The notes under the pieces: generated by a model
Seen by the model: the letters and a program-made list of their open reading frames with translations, nothing else
Databases searched by the model: none
What the model was told of the DNA's origin: nothing
Shown: piece by piece, positions 56,153-64,000 of the stretch
Position numbering within the stretch: the first letter of the stretch is position 1
Layout: every line of letters starts with the position of its first letter
Assembly: GCA_023374045.1 (NCBI GenBank)
Contig: CM041782.1
Location: 255,215,810-255,279,809 of the forward strand
Length of the DNA stretch: 64,000 nucleotides
Direction of reading: 5' to 3'
From: Limonium bicolor
Taxonomy: Eukaryota > Streptophyta > Magnoliopsida > Caryophyllales > Plumbaginaceae
Made by a program: the position numbers and the translations under genes

Positions 56153-57355
56153 GTTAAGGCCTTGTTTGGTGACCTTTAAAGTCCCTAGGAAGTGTAAACA
56201 AGTTTGAGAAGTAATTAAGAAAGTTGTAAGTATATGAACATTAAGTTAAACCGAAACAACGGGACAACGGGGTAAGTACGGGAGTAGTAGTTGTGTATGT
56301 ATTGTAATATTTAGTATTGACTGGACCATTTGGCATGTAGCCGGAGGTTCAAGAATAGGACTCGAGGAACAAGTAAGGACTAAGAAACAAGAAGGCACCC
56401 GGTAAAGTAAATTGCAGAAAAAGGTATGATTTCTTCATGCTCTGTATCATAATCTGGTTACCCCGATTTGTGTGCTTATTTGATCACCTAAATAAGATAA
56501 ATGCATGTATCGGACTATATTGCACTTACCTGTGCTTGACTTATGTTGTTCTTGATATTTATTGTCTTGAACACTAGTTTGTATAATTCATGAAATATAT
56601 GAATAATGAAGAAGTGTATTTGTACCCTGCATTGTATTTGTGTATTGTATTGCATTTCGTATGGATGTATATATGAGCATTGTATTATATTATTGTGGCT
56701 TGGATGTGTGACTTCAACTAATTCCTAACTACCTAACTCCTAACTTAAGTAAGGAATAAATTGGAATGAGTAGAAGTCCGATATAGTTTCGGCCACGCGT
56801 GAGGATGAGGAGACACAAGAGGTTGGATCCGATTCCTGGTTCTTAAACTGGTCCACGGCCCAAACCCCTTAAATGGGTAGCATCCTGGATTGGTGAACCA
56901 AGTAAATCCCGGTGGTGGGACACAGTAGTCCCCGGGCCGGAGGTCCCGACGACTTAACATGAGTAAGAGTAAGTAAGTAAGTAAAGTATGAGTATGTATG
57001 AGTATGTATGCGTAAGTATGGTCTAACGAGTAAAAGAGTAATCTCCACCCGATTAACCCGGGTGGACAAAAGGAGCTAACAAGTATTTTGGATGTATGGA
57101 ACATGTATGGTGTATGTATTGAGTATGTATTGTATATGCGCAAGGGTGGACAAAAGGTAAGTAAGTACCAATTGGCTTGTATGGACTACTTGTGTGTATT
57201 GAAATGTATGTATGTATTTCGTGCGTAAAGTATTGTAGTATTATGTATGGAAGCATGTATGTATGAATAAAATGAACTGCATGTATTCAACCAAGTGGTC
57301 GGTGTACCATCACTAGTACGCGGGGTATGCGGTTATCATATGCAGCGAAAGCTGA

Positions 57356-57385
57356 CCCCCTAGGGGGAACGTTTTTTGTGTGCAG
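57356..57385 (+). promoter_or_regulatory. B2 LTR hairpin plus acceptor-like tract
   Basis: Perfect palindrome CCCCCTAGGGGG (57356-57367), then a run of six T and GTGTGCAG before GTACC. Confidence 0.5.
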
Positions 57386-57739
57386 GTACCGAAGCGGATA
57401 TGGTCAAGGTAAGAGACCGGTGGCTACACTTGGATAGCTAGAAGTAGAATGTAGAGGTGTACTAAATGGCACACCCTTGTACTTAGGAAGTAAGTGGTTG
57501 TGAGGAATGGGTAGATGTAGATTCCTAATGAGTACATATGAACTTGGGAGAAGCATTGTATTTGTATTGGGAACCTAGTAAACTCGGTTATGAATTTTGT
57601 ATTGTATGGTTTATGAAGGAGTAAAGTATTGAATGGAACATTGTAGTATTCGATTGATAAATGGAGTATGTATTGTAGATGTGTAGTACTCGGGATTCTG
57701 GTCCATCAGACCGATGTTGTATGTAGTAGTAGTAGCCTT

Positions 57740-57761
57740 GTTAGTCACGTGGGTGACTAAC
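57740..57761 (+). promoter_or_regulatory. Conserved 22-nt LTR hairpin (B2 copy)
   Basis: Perfect arms GTTAGTCAC and GTGACTAAC, loop GTGG. Compared with LTR A (GTTAGCCAC/GTGGCTAAC) both partners of one pair changed together. Confidence 0.7.
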
Positions 57762-57866
57762 GGCACTGTATCACCCACTGTTGAGTATGTAAGTATCCGC
57801 TGCGTGAATCTGGATTGTATAAGGAGATTGGACGGTAATGACGGTATTAGCGGTAGGGGTGTTACA

Positions 57867-60835
57867 AAAAGTGGTATCAGAGCGAAGTATCGCTCTGATG
57901 ACTGGAAATACCGAGTTTAGGAAATACGGAGTTAGGAATTAGAAACTTAGGGCTAAGGGCTGAGTGATAGCATTAGAGAGATGCTAGCTAGGAACTCCCG
58001 GTGAGTACCGGACACCTACAAGACCAGACCCGCCCTCCACAAACCCCTTTGTATAACTTGGGGAAGTACGCCAGAGAGAAGGAAAGACCTCTCATACTGG
58101 GGAAAACCCGATCTGGTAGTAGTGAGATAATCCTATAAGGGAAAAGAACTTAACACACAGTAGATTCCAAGAATTGGAAGTCCCAGAAATGGATCCCGGT
58201 TGCACAACAATAATCGCACTTAGTGGCGGTAGAATGAGAACTCCAACCATAAGGAGACTACAACATGCAACAAAATGGGGCGGCATGCCTAGCAGTCGCA
58301 GAACTTGCCTAACCAACCAGCGGCAGGAAAATAAGCACTAAGCGCAACGGCGCGGAAGGAAGAACAATAACGAAACCCGAGACACAAGTCTACGGGACAG
58401 TAATAGCTAAGTAATACCACCAACGGTATGCTAGCTGACAAAGGACATAGTCAGGAGTGGTTAACTCCGAAACTACAACGCCAAAAGGTTGCAATACCTG
58501 GCCGACATAGCTTACACAACTACAAGGATATCCACTGGGTGTGAACCGATAGGACTACAAGTGTAGTGCCTAGACAAGCTAAGGCTCGGTAACCACAATA
58601 AGTCTATGGGAACGAGCAACAAGGAATGACCCAAAACCAAATCAAAAGGGAATCTCCAAGGATTGGAGAAGTACCCAGATCTACGACAGCCATGTCCTGA
58701 TCACTGAGAAGCTACCTAAAGGATCGAGTATCCCAACCGTAGATCAATAAGATCAAAGGAAGAGTCTAGAAGACTACCAAATACGAGTGAAAACCATACC
58801 GTGACCGGTATAGGGTTACTCAAAAACCACCAGTACCACGCACTTGCCACGGCAAGTGTAGTAAGAACAGGAACATGTAGAGGAACTTTAACACACCACA
58901 GGTACATAGTAATGTACCCCGACAGCAGTGAAACAACTATAGGATCACAAATCCTGAAAGCTAGAAGAATAGAACCTTTGAAAGGCCTGACGGCCTGACC
59001 ATTGTATTAAGAACATACCAGTCAGCGGGAAGCTGGACTTGGTCAAGACCACAAACATGGCTATGCCATGTAGAACTTCTTTTAACACCGCACTATGATT
59101 TTAAAACCCAAATTTTCTTTCAAAACCCTTTCTTTTAAAACCTTGGATTTTAAAACTAAACCAACAGAATTACGGTGAGTATCATAGATGATACAAGAGG
59201 AGCTGGCAATAAAATACTTCACCTAGGCGTGTGACAAACACTACGAGTGTACCCAATTACGGGATGTGGGACGACCGCACTCCGAAGGAGCATGCGGGCC
59301 TGACATATAGTTAGGTAAGTGGTAACGTATCAACACGGTACCCCACGTATGTATACATGTAGTGCACGAAACACGGGAAGTAGTCAACTCCGTTCTACGG
59401 ACCATCAGTAAGTTCAAACCCGAACAGCTGGACACCTCAGAAGATCAAGTATAAAGGAACTCGGAGAATCCATCTGAAGATAAGGAATAAGAACTAGGAA
59501 GTGCAAAGAGCACAGACTAGTACGTGTAGACATTGGAGATGTCTCAAAGACATCAAACAAATACATGACAGCTGGAAACAATACCCAGCCTGAACACAGT
59601 AAGGCAGATGCCTAACGTGAACATAATGATGCACAATAAACGGGACAGAGCTCCCTAGAGCAATCACAAGATTACCTCGAAGTATAATCTATAATTGGAG
59701 AGGATATTAAACCTAGTCTTAAGCACCAGGAGCAAGTATAAACAGTCTACCCAAGAACGGGAGACGCTCTAACCCAAAAAGAGATAACTCAAATACAATA
59801 CCACCAGGCGGTATGGTAATGACACATCATATACATTAGCCTGATGTAACGGCATAACTTAACAACACCCAGGAGCAATCCTTGAAGGGTGTCTGGATTA
59901 ACAACAGTTGTACAAGTGGCATGATAAGAGCACGGGAGCTAGAACGAACACTCGGTTAAGACACCAAAGGAATTTCGAATAACGGGAAATTCCCTAAATA
60001 CAGAAGGCACTAATAAGTACCAGATTGCCTAAAGGGCCTCCCCTGAACGGAAGCGTGATGTCATGACTTGCCATGGAGCCCAGTAATACCTCAAACCTAC
60101 GGGTATACAAGGAGGTGGAAACATGCATGAGCAGCTTGCAAAGAGCATAGCTTGCAGCAATAAGGCTTAAAAGCTAGGAACCAACTACGGTATGTAACTT
60201 AAATGGTTGCAAAACCCACACCATTAATAACAAGACTTGCGAGAGGTATTGCCTCATACGACAAGAAACAACAACTGGACCATCAATTCAAACCCAACTT
60301 TATGAGTGGCTTGGACTAATGGCTATCACAATGTCACTGTCACTAGAGCATCACCCTAGCATACAGTAGACAAACTCTTAATTCTCCTTCACGCCTCCTG
60401 TAGAAATGGTAACACGGAGGCATTAAAATCGTAATAATGCCAACATTGGCCTAGTCCACACTTGGACACTACGAGAACCCAAGTGAAGATACCCCTCGTT
60501 AACCAAAGACCACCAACGTGGTAATGGTATGAACCCTTAGGAAAGGCTTCCAAATACAACAACAACAATCTTGCGCATAGAGTTATTGCCAAGAGACAAT
60601 CAAACAAGAAAGTGAGACTTCCGAACCACCACGCCTACAAGAGGCTATGGACCGGAGAAGCACATCGCTTAAGAGCATCGAAGCTCGAAGGAGTAAGTAT
60701 ACTCCATATGCACCCACATACGTGATCAACCATTGTGTAAACACCAAATTGGTAAATCTTGTCATGAGAGCTATGAGTGGCAACAAGCCTCTTAACCAGA
60801 ACTTCATTTACCAATGATAGAAAGGGACCGAAAAC
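57867..60835 (+). mobile_element. B2 non-coding internal domain
   Basis: About 3 kb homologous to 7117-8971 plus 15001-16142 and free of retroelement protein frames on both strands. It shows the uninterrupted site of the CACTA insertion (about 59691). A short stretch at 59950-60000 has no counterpart in B1. It is the internal region of a LARD-like element whose 5' LTR is 44397-57866 (with C removed). Confidence 0.75.
57872..57897 (+). other. Primer binding site overlapping a hairpin, B2
   Basis: TGGTATCAGAGC starts at 57872. CAGAGCGA (57878-57885) and TCGCTCTG (57890-57897) form an 8-bp stem with a 4-nt loop. Confidence 0.8.
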
Positions 60836-61250
60836 CCTTGAAGTTTCTTGGGACGTCCCGGTGATGTACATACCCAAGTAATACAGCATAGCTAGAGCCT
60901 ATAACCAATGCTCAGCTTTGGGAGGACAGTAATTGTCAAAAACAATCAATATGAGTGCACATTGCACACCATGAATGACCAACGCTCAAGAGAGTTTGTA
61001 ACCCGATAAATTACTTCATCCATTATCAACCAAGATACTTGGTAAATTGTATCACAAATGATGATAGAATGTGAGGTAAGCTAACCTACACAAAAAACCT
61101 AAGCTTCCACATTGGGAAGATAATAAGATTGCGGTATGCTATGACAACCGTCATACACACAAACACAGGATACTCCTAGTGTATTTACACCATAAGGAAA
61201 TGGTGCCAATGACAATGGCAATAAGTGAAGAGGAACTTGTACGGGTAAAA
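60836..61250. other. Unassigned non-coding sequence
   Basis: About 400 bp with no open frame, repeat or match to other parts of this window that I can see. It may be B2 sequence that B1 lacks. Confidence 0.4.
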
Positions 61251-62281
61251 GCGTACTGCAGCAAGTGTACTGGTCTATCGTAGCAAGTTTTCCTAGGTAG
61301 TATTCTCTAGGTTATTGAACAAAAGGAGGCTGTGTCTAGTTTGAGTCTTTAATCTACTAACTAATAAACTGAAAGAAAATAACAATAATAATTCGGGGTT
61401 TGATTGTAGAAATTAAATAGACAATTTAATTAAAACAAAAACAATTAAAAGTGAGTTTCAAATAAATCTAAAGGGTGAATCCGGGTTTACTACTTCTCCC
61501 TAGTTTATCAATTACCTTCCTGAGTGTTTTCTAAATTCTAGATCGCAACCTCATATCTAAATTAATCTAAAACCGGTGTCCCGTAAGATAGATTCTTACT
61601 AGCAATTCCCAAATCCTAACTCTCGTTACGAATTTACAAATTAACTAGTAGCGTTAATTATTCATCTGGTTTCTAGTCAGTTAATCCCCAGGAATTACCA
61701 TCTGTAGTTTCACTGGTAATATTCCTATGGTCTAATGAATGCCGCAGTTCTCACTTGTAAGCGATTCATACCAAATAAACTCAAGCAATAAATAATCACA
61801 AGAGAATTCAATAATAAACAAGGAATAAAACTACAATCTGAATAGAATTTATATTTAACAACTCAGAAAGAAAAACAATAAACTAGTTGTCCATAATAAA
61901 ACAAGAATTCTAACAATTACTCAGACATCGGAGTCAAAAAAATAATAACAATATTAAAGAGATTAGAAAACGTCATCTAATTGGAGAACGATGATGAATC
62001 CGGTCTCTGTCTTCTGCTCCGGTCTGTCAAGACTGACTGATAGTTCCCTCTGTCTGTCTTGGTGTTCTCTGTCTCGAACTCTCTGCCTCTAGGTTAAGAA
62101 TTCTCTTCTGTCGTGTGATGCGTTCTGTAGCTGCTCTCGGTTTTGAATGACCGCTGTGCGGCTAGGGTTGCGAAAATCTGTATCGTTCCAACCGCCTGGT
62201 CTTCCCAGAATTGTTTCATATATATATTCGAAATATATATGCTGCCGTCTTCCCATAGATACATCAAATCAAAATAATTTT
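61251..62281 (-). mobile_element. LTR-like fragment, family G (Tat-like)
   Basis: Begins near CTGCAGCAAGTGTACTGG and contains wording common in Tat/Athila LTRs (TACGATAGACCAG on the minus strand, AGGTTGCGATC-like blocks, TTAACTGACTAG). No primer site flanks it and the right end is cut by LTR E, so it is a partial or solo LTR. No gene seen. Confidence 0.4.
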
Positions 62282-62385
62282 TGTAACACCCCAACCGTTA
62301 ATCTCGTCATTACCTCTTAAACTGTTACTAATTACTCCTACTCACGCAGCGGAACTCTAATTACAACGAGGGGTGAAACAACGCT

Positions 62386-62407
62386 GTTAGCCACCCATGT
62401 GGCTAAC
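62386..62407 (-). promoter_or_regulatory. Conserved 22-nt LTR hairpin (E copy)
   Basis: Perfect arms GTTAGCCAC and GTGGCTAAC on the minus strand, loop ATGG. Confidence 0.7.
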
Positions 62408-62637
62408 CAAGCCTTTCGTACATACCGTAACGGTCTGATGAACTGGAACAACCGAGTACTTCATACAAATACAATACTCAATTCACTTCTTTACTATACC
62501 GAGTCTACAATATACGGATGCCGATAACATACTCGGACTTACACCTCATTTAAATGCATAAGTAATTACAATCTAACTACCCACGCTTCATAACTGTCCC
62601 CGTCCTACTCTCTCGAACGGTGGTCAGCTTCAAGTAC

Positions 62638-62667
62638 CTGCACACTAAAAACGTTCCCCCTAGGGGG
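62638..62667 (-). promoter_or_regulatory. E LTR hairpin plus acceptor-like tract
   Basis: On the minus strand CCCCCTAGGGGG, AACG, five T, then AGTGTGCAG before GTAC, as in B2. Confidence 0.5.
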
Positions 62668-62925
62668 TCAGCTTACGCTGCGCATGAAATTCGCATATAC
62701 CGCGTGCTAACCGCGGTATGCCGACTACTTTGGGTCGGGTATACATGGAGTTCATTTTAATCAAACAACATGCATCATGGCAATACAATATATATGTATA
62801 TCACACAAGGAATCTACATCCAATCACGGAACACGATTCCTAACTAACATAACAATGTTAGTGGTAACTGGTTACTCTTAGGCATTGAGGGTTATTCCTC
62901 ACTATGCCTTGTTTACTTATTCAAT

Positions 62926-63100
62926 ACCTCACCCGCTCTCTCGGGTTACTTATTCATATACACACCCATTCTCTTGGGCTACTCATTCTTATACTTACCC
63001 ATTCTCTCGGGTTACTCATACATATACTCACCCCTTTCTCTCGGGTTATTTATACTCATTATCTCACCCACACTCTTGGGTTATTCATACTCAAGCTCTT
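62926..63100. repeat. Degenerate minisatellite of about 35 bp, five units, in LTR E
   Basis: The core CACCCATTCTCTCGGGTTACTCAT recurs about five times with substitutions (CTCGGGTTACTTATTC, CTTGGGCTACTCATTC, CTCGGGTTATTTATAC, CTTGGGTTATTCATAC). Confidence 0.8.
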
Positions 63101-64000
63101 GTAGATTCTCGAGACACTACAGGTCTCCTACGTCACGCTTGTTACTCTCTTTACATACTTAAGCCAAAACTCATGGCTCTCTAGCATAGTCTTACTTCCC
63201 TGGTTTCGACCCTACTCTGGGTCTAGCATGGTGGGAAGGTTCAACTAGCTCACGGAACTCTCTCTTAGTTCCTATTTTTTTTTACTTAGGTCCGACTACT
63301 CTCGGACTACTCTCGTTCCCATACACTCCTCTCACGGAGTTATAATAATATCATGTATATTAGTCTAGAAGCATCATTCTCGATGTTTCTAATGACTTTG
63401 GGAACTTTACTTAAATTCGGGTAATCTTAGGTTTTAAGAGTTACCTTTACAATACATATACTCATACTTTCGGTTATATTCTTATACCGGGTAACCCTCT
63501 TATAGGAGGTCGACCATGTCTCTAGGGAGTTACTAATCCCCTAGGTCTCTTTTACCTTCCTTATAAGTTCACATTATTGGATTAACTTCAATCCTCTCGA
63601 TGGAGGTTCATTTATCTCTCCACTCATATTTATTTCATGGATTGTTTCAGTAAGGTTTTCTAACCGTTATCGGGTATTTACTCAACCCGTACATCTCCTC
63701 ACGTTCTAGGGAGTTCATATGTTCGCGTTATCGTTATACTTTAATCGATAGCTTATGTGTGTTTGCATGTCTTCGTTATCATACGCATCGATCCGTTCTA
63801 CGGATCCCTAGCCGAACGTTACTCACTATGAGTCGGTCTTTACACTATGTTAGACCACACCGGCATACAAGTATGTTAGTTCATTCAACATACAACAAGA
63901 CATACATAATCAAACAAGGGATTATTTTCATGCTTTAGTCTTGATTAAGCCGGCACACAAACACAGATCAGAGTAACTCGGTTAGCATACGGGGCATGAG

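Larger units (their letters stand above)
56158..57866 (+). mobile_element. Family B LTR, right part (element B2)
   Basis: Resumes after the C insertion and ends GGGGTGTTACA at 57866, followed by AAAAG and a primer site. No gene. The stretch 56940-57010 is rich in GTAAGTAAGTAA and GTATGAGTATG repeats. Confidence 0.8.
62282..64000 (-). mobile_element. Inverted A/B-type LTR, family E (cut by window end)
   Basis: Starts TGTAACACCCC, the complement of the A/B LTR end. It carries the landmarks in reverse: CGCAGCGG, 22-nt hairpin (62386-62407), CGGTCTGATGAAC, CCCCCTAGGGGG (62656-62667). GAGAGTAGGACGGGG on the minus strand (about 62600-62620) is closest to LTR A. No primer site adjoins its end, so it is a 3' or solo LTR. 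No gene seen. Confidence 0.75.

Noticed and set aside
56745..57256. Minus-strand frames rich in His, Thr and Tyr
   Set aside because: They come from the GTATGTATGAGTA simple repeats of the B LTR.

Overview
This window is a gene-poor, heterochromatin-like stretch of nuclear DNA from a flowering plant, probably a eudicot. It is AT-rich outside element coding regions and consists almost entirely of nested transposable elements. I find no intact cellular gene, rRNA gene, true tRNA gene, CRISPR array or bacterial feature. Species cannot be told from the sequence.

Layout. (1) 1-2158: end of a long LTR (family A). (2) 2159-6539: minus-strand, gag-only Ty3/gypsy derivative primed by tRNA-Asp, with a full right LTR and a truncated left LTR. 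(3) 6540-7116: end of a second LTR (family B), then a tRNA-Met-type primer site and a non-coding internal domain (7117-8971, continuing 15001-16142). (4) 8972-15000: a CACTA DNA transposon inserted in that domain, with TIRs, an ATC target duplication, a decayed tnp2 transposase and a second ORF fragment. (5) 16244-20795: a 42-bp minisatellite, a decayed minus-strand coiled-coil gene and an LTR-like block. (6) 20796-23551: left part of a B LTR. (7) From 23552: an LTR of a Tekay/Del-like chromovirus (family C).

The most striking feature is a tandem triplication. About 11.8 kb, running from inside the CACTA element to inside the C LTR, occurs three times head to tail (13315-25102, 25103-36859, 36860-48696). 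Both internal joints are the same non-homologous junction with 2 extra bases. Only the third copy runs on into the complete C retrotransposon (47156-56152), which sits in the B LTR with GTTAA target duplications.

Right of C, the B LTR resumes (56158-57866), followed by its primer site and a second non-coding internal domain (57867 to about 60835). B has an LTR of about 4.47 kb and a coding-free internal region of about 3 kb, the layout of a LARD (large retrotransposon derivative). The window ends with an LTR-like fragment (61251-62281) and an inverted A-like LTR (62282-64000).

Relative order from nesting: B first; CACTA, the gag-only element and C into B copies; then the tandem duplication; then a second step, since copies 2 and 3 share variants absent from copy 1. 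Many differences between copies, and most breaks in the transposon genes, are one-base indels often in homopolymers, so base-level or assembly error is a real alternative to biological decay.
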